Shown: one piece after another, positions 1 through 8,859 of the stretch
How positions within the stretch are numbered: the stretch's first letter is position 1
Layout of the letters: every line of letters begins with the position of its first letter
From: Alphaproteobacteria bacterium
Lineage (GTDB): Bacteria; Pseudomonadota; Alphaproteobacteria; Micavibrionales; Micavibrionaceae
Direction: 5' to 3'
Length of the DNA stretch: 64,000 nucleotides
Assembly: GCA_021775915.1 (NCBI GenBank)
Contig: JAJFGW010000029.1
Span: 62,001 to 126,000, forward strand
Translations under genes and position numbers: made by a program
Notes under the pieces: model-generated
Databases searched by the model: none
Seen by the model: only the letters and a program-made list of their open reading frames with translations
Told to the model about the DNA's origin: nothing

Positions 1-1677
1 CCGGAAGGACAAATTGAAGAACGCATTGAAAAACATAGCGTGGGAGGTAGTGCTCTGCCCTCATGGAAAATAGAATATGAAGCGACTGTTGTTGATACAA
101 AGAACAATTTTATTGAGTTTGATGATGTGGGCAACAGAAGCAGGGGAACAGACGAAGGCGGCCTAGCCTATAGTGGTTCCATGAGGCTGGGAGTTAATCG
201 ATGGATGTCTCTTTTTGCTACGGGAGCACAATCCAGAATATTTACAGGAGAGAAAAAATACGCGACCGTTGGCGCCGACCTCACCCTGGGGCGGATACGT
301 GCAAATGTTGAGGCCTACCGGGAGGTAGGGGGTGGAAAAGCGATTGACACAAGAGTGGCAACAAGGTTGAAAGGATGGCGTGTTAATCTCAAAACACAGT
401 TTTTAAATGATTTTGAAAGTGACAGGGCCGGGTTTGGCGACAGGGCCAAGACTTTTGATGCAAGCGCCAACCTTTCAAAACGTTTTACAACAAAATTGGG
501 GACGATGGGACTGACTGTTTCAGGAAGTCACAAAAAAAGAAAGGGGGGCACAAGCACAAGCCGCGTAAGGCTAAGCAAGTTCTTATCTATCAATAAACAG
601 AGGTACGGAAATAGCCTATCTGCCAACTACACAGATCACGCCCTCTCCGCAGTTGACGGGCAGGCAAATGCCTCATTCAGGCTTTCCCGTAAACTACGTT
701 CCCGTATGATACTGTCTTATAAAGTCAGGCCGAGCTTTTATTTTAATTCTGGATCGCTGGATATTGATTATAAACATTCTAAAAAGCTGCGAGGAAGTGT
801 TGGACTGGGACAAACTTTACAAACCTCCAACACCACGGCTAATACAAATATAAGCTATGATTTTGGTAAATTTTTGGGGTCTGTTTCTTCAAACTGGAGT
901 CAAAATGGCGGCGTGAGCGTTCTTTTGCGAGCCTCCACATCATTGGCACCCTTTGGTGAAGATGGCTCTTATATCATGAGCAGCCGCAGTCTAAAAAATC
1001 AGAACGCCTTAAACAGCCACGTCTATCTCGACAGGAACCTGAACAACCTTTATGATTCGGGTGATGATCCGCTCGAAGATGTCATGCTGCTCTTTAATGG
1101 ACGTGAAGCTGAAAAAACAAGCACTGAGACAGGCTTTTATAGAAAAATCCAAGGCATTAACGGCGATTATGCGGCACTAACTCTGGATGATAAATCAGTA
1201 AACAACCCTTTTCATGCGTCTTCCCGTCCGGGCTTTAATGTTTTACTCCGGCCTGGGGTAACGCAAGACATTAACTTCCCCCTCGTTGAAACCGGCGTTA
1301 TCGACGGCACCGCCTATTTTGATGATGGCCGCCCTGTACCCGGCCTGAGATTACAGCTTGTGAATGGAGAAGGCGACATTGTCAAAGAAACGCTGACCTC
1401 TTTTGACGGCTTCTATACATTTGAATTTGTCAGACCCGGCGGTTACGTTATTCGCTCTGACCCTGCCCGTAACCTTAATATGCCGCCACGCCTGACAACA
1501 GTGTCCCCGGACGCCCTGTTTGCTTACGGTGTGAATGTAAAGCTTCTCGAAAAAGGCGGTCTCGCTCCATCAGCGATAGACATAGACAAAAATATGGTAG
1601 AAAAAAACCAGTACCCTATTTTAGGAGCACTGGTCAGGCTGCAAAGCACGTTAAGAAACGCCGTCAGCGGATCATAA
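1..1677 (+). CDS. Outer-membrane usher-like / beta-barrel protein, C-terminal part (5' truncated)
   Basis: The reading frame is open to base 1, so the gene begins left of the window and the GTG at 40 is only an internal codon. The first ~300 visible residues alternate polar and hydrophobic positions and are rich in Arg, Ser, Tyr and Gly, as in an outer-membrane beta-barrel. Two beta-sandwich, carboxypeptidase-regulatory/SdrD-B-like segments follow: one around DRNLNNLYDSGDDPLEDV with a Ca-loop look, and one starting at GVIDGTAYFDDGRPVPG. This order is typical of ushers of alternative (CS1/alpha-type) chaperone-usher systems; a generic barrel with CarboxypepD-reg domains is the alternative. No chaperone or pilin gene lies to the right; they would be off the left edge. 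Confidence 0.5.
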   Translation, partial: PEGQIEERIEKHSVGGSALPSWKIEYEATVVDTKNNFIEFDDVGNRSRGTDEGGLAYSGSMRLGVNRWMSLFATGAQSRIFTGEKKYATVGADLTLGRIRANVEAYREVGGGKAIDTRVATRLKGWRVNLKTQFLNDFESDRAGFGDRAKTFDASANLSKRFTTKLGTMGLTVSGSHKKRKGGTSTSRVRLSKFLSINKQRYGNSLSANYTDHALSAVDGQANASFRLSRKLRSRMILSYKVRPSFYFNSGSLDIDYKHSKKLRGSVGLGQTLQTSNTTANTNISYDFGKFLGSVSSNWSQNGGVSVLLRASTSLAPFGEDGSYIMSSRSLKNQNALNSHVYLDRNLNNLYDSGDDPLEDVMLLFNGREAEKTSTETGFYRKIQGINGDYAALTLDDKSVNNPFHASSRPGFNVLLRPGVTQDINFPLVETGVIDGTAYFDDGRPVPGLRLQLVNGEGDIVKETLTSFDGFYTFEFVRPGGYVIRSDPARNLNMPPRLTTVSPDALFAYGVNVKLLEKGGLAPSAIDIDKNMVEKNQYPILGALVRLQSTLRNAVSGS

Positions 1678-1683
1678 AAAGTT

Positions 1684-2133
1684 TTACTCTTTCAAACTTT
1701 CCGGCTTTGCCCCTATTGATATTTCCGATTTTGTCTCTTTTTTCTTTTCTCTACCAAGAAGACGTAGCATCTCAATACTTCTACCCTCTCCTATTTGCAG
1801 GACAAAGTTCTGCTCCAGAACATTGGTAATTTCAGGAATGAGAATAAAGGTCTCTTTCAAAACCAGCCTCATGGGATGCCCCAAATATTTAGCCGTAATG
1901 TCAGCAAGTTCTCCATTTTTTTCATCACTTAAAGTGAAATAAATATATTTACCCTCGCCGCTTTCCTCCCAGGCGACAATATCATCATCACTTAAAGAAA
2001 AAGACACCCGCTCCAGAGGGCTATTCAGACCGGAAGACTCCATAAGGATTTCACTTCTCGCGCAACCAACATCCACAACAGTGAAGAAGAGGGAAACTAA
2101 GAAAGTAAGTATTAATGGTTTTTTACAGGTCAT
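1684..2133 (-). CDS. Small exported protein resembling the SecD P1-head subdomain
   Basis: 149 residues from the ATG at 2133, chosen because GTGAGGA sits just upstream; a 9-codon-longer start at 2160 lies inside the upstream gene. The N-terminus is a signal sequence (KPLILTFLVSLFF) ending near VDVGC, which is a poor lipobox. Residues ~85-135, with YLGHPMRLVLKE and GEGRSIEMLRLL, follow the pattern of the SecD/SecF P1 head (G.PLAIVLDG...I.G.....A..L). Such stand-alone domains occur in proteobacterial periplasmic proteins of unknown role. The gene starts 11 nt after the acid phosphatase stop, so the two are probably co-transcribed. The SecD-like assignment is by pattern only. The C-terminus is lysine/glutamate-rich. 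Confidence 0.55.
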   Translation of the reverse strand: MTCKKPLILTFLVSLFFTVVDVGCARSEILMESSGLNSPLERVSFSLSDDDIVAWEESGEGKYIYFTLSDEKNGELADITAKYLGHPMRLVLKETFILIPEITNVLEQNFVLQIGEGRSIEMLRLLGREKKKETKSEISIGAKPESLKE

Positions 2134-2143
2134 TGATAAATCC

Positions 2144-2971
2144 TCACTTAGGCCCTTCAAAAGGTTTTAAATACTGGTCTTTAGGCTCTTTCAAAAATCT
2201 TAGTGAAGAGCCATAGGCCGGGTTAGGAATCATAAACCACTTTGCTCCCCACTTATCCGCATGCTCTTTGGCAAGAGCCCGGCGCACTTCCGGCGCTGCT
2301 TTCCTGACACCGGAGATAAAGTCGTTAAAATCATCACCAACCAGCATAAGAATGCGATGCGATGCTGCAACAAAGGTGCGGCGCGATGTTTTGTCCGAGC
2401 CCCATTCTTTTCGTTCTTTCTTTGTCAGAAGGGTGTCAACGCCTTCAGTAAGGGGGAATCCAAGGTCCTTTAAATTTTTGAACGTGGCTTCCTCTACTTT
2501 ATGAGAACGGTTAGTAACATAAAAAATTTCTACGCCCGCATCATGCGCTTTTTGCAAAAATTCGCGGGCCCCGGCGAGCGGCGTTGCCTCAGAAAGCTTG
2601 TTCCACGCCGTCCATTTATCATGATTAAAGTCTTCATTATCTTGAATCATTTGCGCTTGAAAATTCGCATTGCTCCAGACAGATTCATCAAGATCAACAA
2701 TGATGGCTTTTGGTTTATTGGAAAAATCCGTGCCTTCCTGTTCAGTGGCGGCCGTCCATGCCGGATTATTTATGGCCTGCTGCAAATGCGCCGCTGCTGC
2801 GTTATAAGCCTGCATGCTTGACGCATCATATTCGGCAGATGTTGTCATCCACAAAACCGCACTTCGTTTGTCATGAGGTTTGATTTTATTTTCTTCTTCA
2901 CCATAAGCCGTAGAATTAACGCTCGCTGCTATTGCAAAAGCGCCGATCAATCCCAAAGCCAGCTTACCCAT
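2144..2971 (-). CDS. Class C acid phosphatase / 5'-nucleotidase (HAD, lipoprotein e(P4)-like)
   Basis: 275 residues with a signal peptide (about residues 1-24, ending NSTAYG). HAD motif I is DLDESVW (Asp nucleophile plus general-acid Asp), motif II is the Thr of FYVTNRS, and motif IV is the acidic pair of LVGDDFNDF. These identify the DDDD class C phosphatases that dephosphorylate nucleoside monophosphates in the periplasm. Unlike Haemophilus e(P4) there is no lipobox cysteine, so it is probably soluble or cleaved by signal peptidase I. It is the first gene of a two-gene unit with the SecD-head-like protein. Confidence 0.85.
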   Translation of the reverse strand: MGKLALGLIGAFAIAASVNSTAYGEEENKIKPHDKRSAVLWMTTSAEYDASSMQAYNAAAAHLQQAINNPAWTAATEQEGTDFSNKPKAIIVDLDESVWSNANFQAQMIQDNEDFNHDKWTAWNKLSEATPLAGAREFLQKAHDAGVEIFYVTNRSHKVEEATFKNLKDLGFPLTEGVDTLLTKKERKEWGSDKTSRRTFVAASHRILMLVGDDFNDFISGVRKAAPEVRRALAKEHADKWGAKWFMIPNPAYGSSLRFLKEPKDQYLKPFEGPK

Positions 2972-3056
2972 AGTTTTGATTTCCCTACCTGTAAAACACA
3001 GCAGAGATAACCATAATTATATAAAGTCTGTCAAATGGTTATTTTACAGATATGCT

Positions 3057-3812
3057 TTAGGCCGCCTCGGCCATCATATCTTCATACATCACTTGCATTT
3101 GGCCTTCCATTGCCTTCGGATCTGTTAAATATTGCTCATACATATCCTCGGCAAAAGAATCCGGCAGCAGGTCTTCAGCGCCCTCTTCAATCGCTTTGAC
3201 TGTACGCTCTGCTACATGCTGAGGCGTATCTTTAGGCAGATCTATGTCCTTTGCCATATCGGTATCAATCGGACCGGGATAAACACCCAGCACCTTTGTG
3301 CCTTGCGCCGCCAAAATAGTACGCGCCGATTGCGTTATAAAATGCACGGCGGCCTTGGACGCAGAGTAAGTCGGCAAGCCTGGAAATGAAACAAGCCCGG
3401 CAATAGAGGAAAGATTAACAATCTGCCCGCCACCATTGGCCTTCAAAACAGGCGCGAAAACCTGCATAAGAGACAGCAGCCCGAAATAATTAACTTCCAT
3501 CTCAAGACGCGCATTTTCCATGTCCTGATCCCCGGTCAATCCGCCGCCAGACAAGGCGCCGGCATTATTAACCAAAATTGTAATATCTTTGGCCGTTTCG
3601 GCTGCATTACGGATGTCCTCTGCCTTTGTAACATCAAGCGGCAGGGCAACGAGCCTGCCCGGGTGCTCTGCCATCAAATCGGCGACACTGCCCAGATTAC
3701 GAACGCCCATATAAATCTTTTTAGCGCCTGCTTTTAAAAACTCTTCGACATAGGCTTTGCCAATGCCACGATTTGCGCCGGTAACAAGTATGATTGAATC
3801 CTGAATTTTCAT
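3057..3812 (-). CDS. SDR family oxidoreductase (classical)
   Basis: 251 residues from the ATG at 3812, which has AAGGA 9 nt upstream; the frame runs further 5' but has no better start. It has the NAD(P) motif TGANRGIGKAY near the N-terminus, NNAG, the catalytic Ser of NLSSIAG and the YSASK active site, then PGPIDTDMA. It is a classical NAD(P)H-dependent short-chain dehydrogenase whose substrate cannot be told from sequence. The C-terminal tail is Met-rich and acidic (MEGQMQVMYEDMMAEAA). It is divergent from the kynurenine operon, with 87 bp between the starts. Confidence 0.85.
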   Translation of the reverse strand: MKIQDSIILVTGANRGIGKAYVEEFLKAGAKKIYMGVRNLGSVADLMAEHPGRLVALPLDVTKAEDIRNAAETAKDITILVNNAGALSGGGLTGDQDMENARLEMEVNYFGLLSLMQVFAPVLKANGGGQIVNLSSIAGLVSFPGLPTYSASKAAVHFITQSARTILAAQGTKVLGVYPGPIDTDMAKDIDLPKDTPQHVAERTVKAIEEGAEDLLPDSFAEDMYEQYLTDPKAMEGQMQVMYEDMMAEAA

Positions 3813-3839
3813 GATTTTTTCCTTCGGTTTGCTTTCGGT

Positions 3840-3868
3840 TTGATCGCCCGCAGACGACATGCTACAAA
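3840..3868 (+). promoter_or_regulatory. Putative sigma-70 promoter of the kynurenine operon
   Basis: TTGATC at 3840-3845, a 17-bp spacer, then TACAAA at 3863-3868. The predicted start of transcription (~3875) lies 25 nt before the first ATG at 3900. It sits in the 87-bp gap between two divergent SDR genes. Confidence 0.4.
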
Positions 3869-3899
3869 AATGCCTGCACAAGGATATAGGGACTAAATA

Positions 3900-4688
3900 A
3901 TGAATATCAAGCTTAACGGTAAAAATGCAATTGTATGCGGTGCTTCTAAAGGCATTGGTAGGGCCACAGCGATTGAGCTGGCCAAGATGGGCGCTTCTGT
4001 AACTATGATAGCGCGGAACATGGAAGCACTGGAAGCTGTGAAAAACACGCTGGATGCATCAGAAAAACAGGAACACCACGCCCTTATGGCCGATTTCTCT
4101 GACCCGGCGCAGCTCAAAGAAGTGCTGTCCGGTCATTTATTTGCCTGCGGCACCTTTCATATTCTGGTTAACAACAGCGGCGGACCGCCCGCAGGGCCGG
4201 TACATACCGCCACGGAAGATGCGTTTCTGGCCGCCTTTACCCAGCATTTGCTCGGTAACCATATCATGATGCAAGCGCTGCTGCCCGGTATGCAGGAAGC
4301 GGGCTATGGCCGGATCATTAACATTATCTCTACTTCGGTGAAATTGCCTCTAAAAGGGCTGGGCGTTTCCAACACCATTCGCGGCGCAGTTGCAAATTGG
4401 GCCAAAACGCTGGCCGGAGAAATCGCCGGGGACGGCATTACCGTCAATAACGTGCTGCCGGGGGCAACCGACACCGACCGCCTTGGCGAAATTATCGCGG
4501 GCAAGGCCAAAAAACTGGATATGTCCATTGAAGACACTATCACCATGGAAAAAGGGCATATTCCAGCCGGACGATTTGGAACACCCGAGGAGCTGGCACA
4601 GACCATCGCCTTCCTCGCCAGCCCGGCAGCTTCCTATATTAACGGCATTAACCTTCCCGTCGATGGTGGCCGGACAGGATGCCTTTGA
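3900..4688 (+). CDS. SDR-fold protein with a substituted catalytic motif, first gene of the kynurenine operon
   Basis: 262 residues; AGGATATAGGGA precedes the ATG. The nucleotide-binding motif is CGASKGIGRAT, followed by NNSGGPP and a C-terminal GINLPVDGG. The usual active site YxxxK is replaced: after the Ser region (ISTSVKLP) the aligned positions read SNTIR, so Tyr becomes Ser and Lys becomes Arg. This SNTxR variant is a recognisable divergent SDR branch. Its place ahead of aminomuconate-pathway enzymes suggests a role on a late intermediate, for example an enamine/oxo-acid reductase, but that is inference. It is 62 nt upstream of the aldehyde dehydrogenase. Confidence 0.8.
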   Translation: MNIKLNGKNAIVCGASKGIGRATAIELAKMGASVTMIARNMEALEAVKNTLDASEKQEHHALMADFSDPAQLKEVLSGHLFACGTFHILVNNSGGPPAGPVHTATEDAFLAAFTQHLLGNHIMMQALLPGMQEAGYGRIINIISTSVKLPLKGLGVSNTIRGAVANWAKTLAGEIAGDGITVNNVLPGATDTDRLGEIIAGKAKKLDMSIEDTITMEKGHIPAGRFGTPEELAQTIAFLASPAASYINGINLPVDGGRTGCL

Positions 4689-4750
4689 AGTTTGACGTAA
4701 CACGCGGGCTGCTGTATAAAAACACAGCATAAAAACAGGGGAAATCACCA

Positions 4751-6223
4751 ATGACACTACATAATGAAAAAATCCTGAATTATATCGGCGGTGACATGCG
4801 CGAGCCGGAATCCGGCGATTATATAGAAACGGTTAATCCGGCAACAGGCAAGGCTTATGCCCTCGTTCCCGATTCAGATACAGAAGATTTACAGCGTGCT
4901 GTTGATGCCGCAAAAAATGCCTTTCCCGGCTGGCGCGATACGTCTCCTGAAGACCGCGCCGTCATCATGAACAAGATGGCCGATCTGCTTGAAGATAATT
5001 TTGAAAGACTAGTCGATGCCGAGGTGAATGATAATGGCATGACACGCGGTTTTGCCTCAAATGTCGAAGTGCAGCGCGGCGCAGCAAATTTAAGAGCCTT
5101 TGCCAAGGCTTCTCTTGAATTTTGCAAACCGCGCCATTTTAAACAGGACAATGCCGAAGGTTATGTATCGCATCAGCCCGTCGGTGTTGTCGCAACGATT
5201 TCACCGTGGAATTTACCGTTACTTCTTTTTACCTGGAAAATCGCCCCGGCCTTAGCATCAGGAAACTGCGTCATTGCCAAGCCAAGCGAAATTACACCGA
5301 TGACGGCCTCTATCCTTTCCACGCTGGCCAATGATGCCGGGTTCCCGCCCGGTGTGCTTAATATTGTGCATGGCACCGGGCCGAAAATCGGCAATGCGAT
5401 TACAAGCCATCCCGATATATTACGCATCTCTTTTACCGGCAGCACGGCGACAGGAAAAGCGATTAATATGGCTTGCGCTGAGCAATTTAAAAAACCGCCT
5501 TCTCTAGAAATGGGCGGCAAGAATCCGAGCATTGTTTTTGACGATGCTGATTTTGATACGGCGTTGGAAGGCATTAAAACAGCCGCTTTTGCCAATCAGG
5601 GGCAGATTTGCCTGTGCGGTTCGCGGGTCTATGTGCAAGACACGATCTATGAGAAATTCCGCGATGCGCTGGTTGAAAAAGCCAAAGCCATTAAAATCGG
5701 CGACCCTGCGGAAGAAGGCACGCAGCACGGCGCCACGGTATCCGAAGATCATATGAACAAAGTGCTCAGCCATATTGAACTAGCCGTTGAAGAAGGCGGA
5801 ACAATATTATGCGGCGGCAAGCGTCATGAAATGGAAGGACGCTGTGCCGATGGTTATTTTATTGAGCCCACGCTGATCGAGGGACTTGATAATAGCTGCC
5901 GTACCAATCAGGAAGAAATTTTTGGCCCCGTTGCCACGTTAATTCCGTTCAGCACAGAAGAAGAAGCCATTGCCCTGGCAAACGATTCGACTTACGGGCT
6001 GGCGGCCTCCATATGGACACAGGATCATGAAAAAGCCATCCGTGTGGCGGACAATCTGGAAACAGGCATGCCGTGGATTAATTGCTGGAATTTACGCGTA
6101 CTGGAAACGCCATTTGGCGGTTTCAAAAATTCAGGCAATGGCCACCGCGAAGGCGTACCGGACGCAATGGAATTTTTTACCGAGAAGAAAACAGTGACCG
6201 CACCAAAACTGGGAGGGCTTTAA
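4751..6223 (+). CDS. nbaE: 2-aminomuconate-6-semialdehyde dehydrogenase (ALDH family)
   Basis: 490 residues, full ALDH length; AGGGGAAATCACC precedes the ATG. It has the catalytic Cys in GQICLCGSR, the general-base Glu in SLEMGGKNPS, the NAD-site FTGSTATG and the EEIFGPV motif. The GQICLC and C-terminal FGGFKNSGNG patterns match the ALDH8A1/NbaE group. This enzyme oxidises 2-aminomuconate semialdehyde to 2-aminomuconate with NAD+. The assignment is firm at family level and strengthened by HAO, ACMSD and deaminase genes in the same operon. The next ATG begins directly after the stop codon. Confidence 0.85.
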   Translation: MTLHNEKILNYIGGDMREPESGDYIETVNPATGKAYALVPDSDTEDLQRAVDAAKNAFPGWRDTSPEDRAVIMNKMADLLEDNFERLVDAEVNDNGMTRGFASNVEVQRGAANLRAFAKASLEFCKPRHFKQDNAEGYVSHQPVGVVATISPWNLPLLLFTWKIAPALASGNCVIAKPSEITPMTASILSTLANDAGFPPGVLNIVHGTGPKIGNAITSHPDILRISFTGSTATGKAINMACAEQFKKPPSLEMGGKNPSIVFDDADFDTALEGIKTAAFANQGQICLCGSRVYVQDTIYEKFRDALVEKAKAIKIGDPAEEGTQHGATVSEDHMNKVLSHIELAVEEGGTILCGGKRHEMEGRCADGYFIEPTLIEGLDNSCRTNQEEIFGPVATLIPFSTEEEAIALANDSTYGLAASIWTQDHEKAIRVADNLETGMPWINCWNLRVLETPFGGFKNSGNGHREGVPDAMEFFTEKKTVTAPKLGGL

Positions 6224-6595
6224 ATGACAATTTCTGCGCAGCATAAACAAGCCATGGAAAGCTATATCAATGCTTTTAATGAAAGCAATCTTGATGGCGT
6301 TTTAGCGCTGTTCAGTGAGCAAGCGCGCATTTATTCTCCAACACAAGCCGAACCAAAAACGCCCGGTGATTTTTATCCGGCGCTGCTGGAACGCTCCAAA
6401 GGCAACACCAAATTTGAGTTGAAGGCCGTTTTTGGCGGTGAAAACGAAAACACGGCCTGTATGCTTTTTGACTATCATAAGACCATGGACCAAGGCACAG
6501 TCACATTCGATTGCGTTGATGTTTGTTCTTTTGATGAGAGCGGCAAAATTGAAGAAATGCGGATTATTTTTAACCCTAAAAACCTAGGATTATAA
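6224..6595 (+). CDS. NTF2-like / SnoaL-like protein in the kynurenine operon
   Basis: 123 residues. The pattern MESYINAFNESNLDGVLALFSEQARIYSP is that of the SnoaL-like/nuclear-transport-factor-2 fold: a helical start followed by a curved sheet, ending EEMRIIFNP. Members are small ligand-binding proteins, isomerases or dehydratases. It starts on the base after the dehydrogenase stop and ends 3 nt before the deaminase start, so it is translated with the pathway. A role in isomerising or binding a muconate intermediate is possible but unproven. Confidence 0.75.
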   Translation: MTISAQHKQAMESYINAFNESNLDGVLALFSEQARIYSPTQAEPKTPGDFYPALLERSKGNTKFELKAVFGGENENTACMLFDYHKTMDQGTVTFDCVDVCSFDESGKIEEMRIIFNPKNLGL

Positions 6596-6598
6596 ATC

Positions 6599-7048
6599 AT
6601 GACACAACCGATGATGAAAAACTCCGAAAACGCGCCGATGCCGGTGGCAGATTATTCCCATGCGGTCGAAGTCCCCATGGGAAATGGCAAAAGCATGCTT
6701 TATATCTGCGGTATGGGACCACGCGACAAGGCCACCGACACAGTGCCGGGCGTTACGTTTGATGATGCGGGTGATGTGAATGATTACGATATTACAGCGC
6801 AGACGCAAAATGTTTTTCAAAATATTGGTACCGTTATTAAAGATGCGGGCGGGCGCGGCCTGCGCGATGTTGTCGATGTGCAGGTTTTTCTGGTTGATAT
6901 TGACCGCGATTTTGCGGACTTCAACAAAGTCTGGAAAGAAAACATGGTGTTTGAGGACGGCTGGAAACCGGCACGGACAACAGTTCAGGTGCCTGCCTTG
7001 CCGCTTAAGGAAATTTTTGTAGAACTTAAATGTATTGCTGTGATTTAA
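6599..7048 (+). CDS. nbaF: RidA-family 2-aminomuconate deaminase
   Basis: 149 residues of the RidA/YjgF family, including the conserved Arg in PARTTVQVPALP and the C-terminal VELKCIAVI. RidA trimers hydrolyse enamines/imines. In the 2-nitrobenzoate and 2-aminophenol pathways the RidA-like NbaF/AmnD deaminates 2-aminomuconate to 4-oxalocrotonate, and the position right after the semialdehyde dehydrogenase supports that job. The first ~20 residues (MTQPMMKNSENAP) extend the usual ~130-residue length. Confidence 0.8.
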   Translation: MTQPMMKNSENAPMPVADYSHAVEVPMGNGKSMLYICGMGPRDKATDTVPGVTFDDAGDVNDYDITAQTQNVFQNIGTVIKDAGGRGLRDVVDVQVFLVDIDRDFADFNKVWKENMVFEDGWKPARTTVQVPALPLKEIFVELKCIAVI

Positions 7049-7060
7049 AGGAGAAACGAA

Positions 7061-7591
7061 ATGCTGCCACCGTTTAATTTTAAAGAATGGATTGATAATA
7101 ACCGCGAAAAATTAAAGCCGCCTGTTTGTAACCGGGAGCTTTACGAGATGGGTGATTTTATCCTGATGGTTGTCGGCGGGCCAAATGGCCGCAAGGATTA
7201 CCACGATGATGCGGGCGAAGAGTTTTTCTATCAGGTCGAAGGTGACATGGTGCTGCGCATCCGCGAAGACGGCAAACCTAAAGACATCACCATTAAAGAA
7301 GGCGAAGTCTTTTTGTTACCGTCCCATATTCACCATTCACCACAGCGTTTTGAGAATACCGTCGGGCTTGTGGTTGAACGCAAGCGCGCCGAAGGGGAAC
7401 TAGACGGTTTTATCTGGTATTGCGATGAGTGTAACCACAAGCTCTATGAAGAATATGTACCACTGAAAAATATTGTTGAAGATTTACCGGTCGTGTTCGG
7501 ACATTTTTGGGACAACGTAGAAAATCGCACCTGTAAAGAGTGCGGCCATATCATGCCAAAGCCAGGCGAAGAACTTAAAAAAGCGAGCTAA
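7061..7591 (+). CDS. nbaC: 3-hydroxyanthranilate 3,4-dioxygenase
   Basis: 176 residues; AAGGAGAAACGA precedes the ATG. A small cupin with the iron ligands expected for HAO: His of DYHDDAGEEFFYQ with the following Glu, and His in LPSHIHHSPQR. The C-terminus carries two CxxC pairs (YCDECNH and CKECGH), the rubredoxin-like second metal site of bacterial HAO. It opens the ring of 3-hydroxyanthranilate to 2-amino-3-carboxymuconate semialdehyde (ACMS) using O2. It ends 2 nt before the decarboxylase that consumes ACMS. Confidence 0.93.
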   Translation: MLPPFNFKEWIDNNREKLKPPVCNRELYEMGDFILMVVGGPNGRKDYHDDAGEEFFYQVEGDMVLRIREDGKPKDITIKEGEVFLLPSHIHHSPQRFENTVGLVVERKRAEGELDGFIWYCDECNHKLYEEYVPLKNIVEDLPVVFGHFWDNVENRTCKECGHIMPKPGEELKKAS

Positions 7592-7593
7592 TC

Positions 7594-8859
7594 ATGACCT
7601 ATCCATTTAAAGCCAAAGAAAAATGGGACGTGCATACGCACACAACTTTGTCACCGGAGACTTTTGAGGATCTGGAAAAATTCACATCTTACGCGAAATT
7701 CGTGCGTATCCGCGCCCATAAAACCAAGCCTTGCTGCGCCGAGATGGTCAACAGCAAAGGCGAAGTGCAGCGCGTAATTGAGGATGACGCCTATGACGCA
7801 AAAGCGCGCCTGAAGGCCTGTGACCACGACGGCGTGAGCATGCAGGTACTTTCCCCGACACCGATGATGATCCCTGACTATGTTGAAAATGCGCAGGATG
7901 CCGGGGAAATTTGTAAAATTCTTAATGATGATAATGCACGTCTTGTGAATGAATTTCCTGACCGTTTTCTTGCGATCGGCGCGTTGCCGATGTTGCATGT
8001 GGACGAAGCCATAAAAGAAATGGAACGGATCAAAGCCATGGGCATGAACGGCTTTGAGGTTAATTCAAACGTCAACGGCATGGATCTGGATGATGCAAAA
8101 CTCTTCCCGATTTTTGAGGCTGCCGCCGCACTGGGTATGGGCGTGTTCGCTCATCCGTGGGGCGGGTTTATGAGCCCGACAGAAGAGGCGCTAAAAAGCC
8201 GCATGAATGCGAATTTGAACTGGCGCCCGTGGCTGATCGGTATGCCGCAGGAAACGGCGCTGGCCTTTGAATCGATGTTCCGGGGCCGGGTCCATGAACG
8301 CCTGCCTGATTTGCGCGTTCTTTATGCCCATGGCGGCGGCGGATTTCCGGCGCTACTCGGACGTCTGGAGCATGGCGCTTATTGCCGCCCGGACTTATTC
8401 AAAGAATATTTTGAAAAGGCCGCGCATAAAACGCCTTACGATATGCTGAATAATTGCGGGGTCTACACTGACACGCTGACCCACAATCCGTGGATGCTCA
8501 AAATGGTGATGGATGTGCTCGGCTCCAGCCGCATGGCGATGGGCTCTGATTATCCTTACCCGCTGGGAGAGGTTGAGCCGTTTGATGTGCAAAGCCTTAA
8601 AGATCCCAAAGGCAATAAAGCGCCTTACGATAAAGCCAAAGCCATTTATCCTGGCCACATGATCGAGCATCTGCCGTCCTCTGCAAACGAGATGAGCAAA
8701 GCGTGGGAGCATTTTAACTGGCTCTCGCGGCACAATGCCGACGGGCCGCGCGACTTGCCGCTTTTAACAATGCAGCAAAAAGACAATATGCTCCACAAAA
8801 CGGCTAAGGAATGGCTCGGTTACACGGAAACGGCAATACAGAAGAAAGTGGCACCTTGA
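7594..8859 (+). CDS. nbaD: ACMS decarboxylase (amidohydrolase superfamily)
   Basis: 421 residues. Metal-site motifs: VHTHTTLSP near the N-terminus, AHPWGG in the middle, and the Asp of MGSDYPYPLGE near the C-terminus; YAHGGGGFP carries the mid His. This is the zinc-dependent decarboxylase family that turns ACMS into 2-aminomuconate semialdehyde, steering carbon away from quinolinate. At 421 residues it is longer than the ~330-residue Pseudomonas and human enzymes. The extra length lies after the HTH motif (residues ~20-65) and at the C-terminus. The stop codon overlaps the TTG start of the next gene. Confidence 0.87.
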   Translation: MTYPFKAKEKWDVHTHTTLSPETFEDLEKFTSYAKFVRIRAHKTKPCCAEMVNSKGEVQRVIEDDAYDAKARLKACDHDGVSMQVLSPTPMMIPDYVENAQDAGEICKILNDDNARLVNEFPDRFLAIGALPMLHVDEAIKEMERIKAMGMNGFEVNSNVNGMDLDDAKLFPIFEAAAALGMGVFAHPWGGFMSPTEEALKSRMNANLNWRPWLIGMPQETALAFESMFRGRVHERLPDLRVLYAHGGGGFPALLGRLEHGAYCRPDLFKEYFEKAAHKTPYDMLNNCGVYTDTLTHNPWMLKMVMDVLGSSRMAMGSDYPYPLGEVEPFDVQSLKDPKGNKAPYDKAKAIYPGHMIEHLPSSANEMSKAWEHFNWLSRHNADGPRDLPLLTMQQKDNMLHKTAKEWLGYTETAIQKKVAP

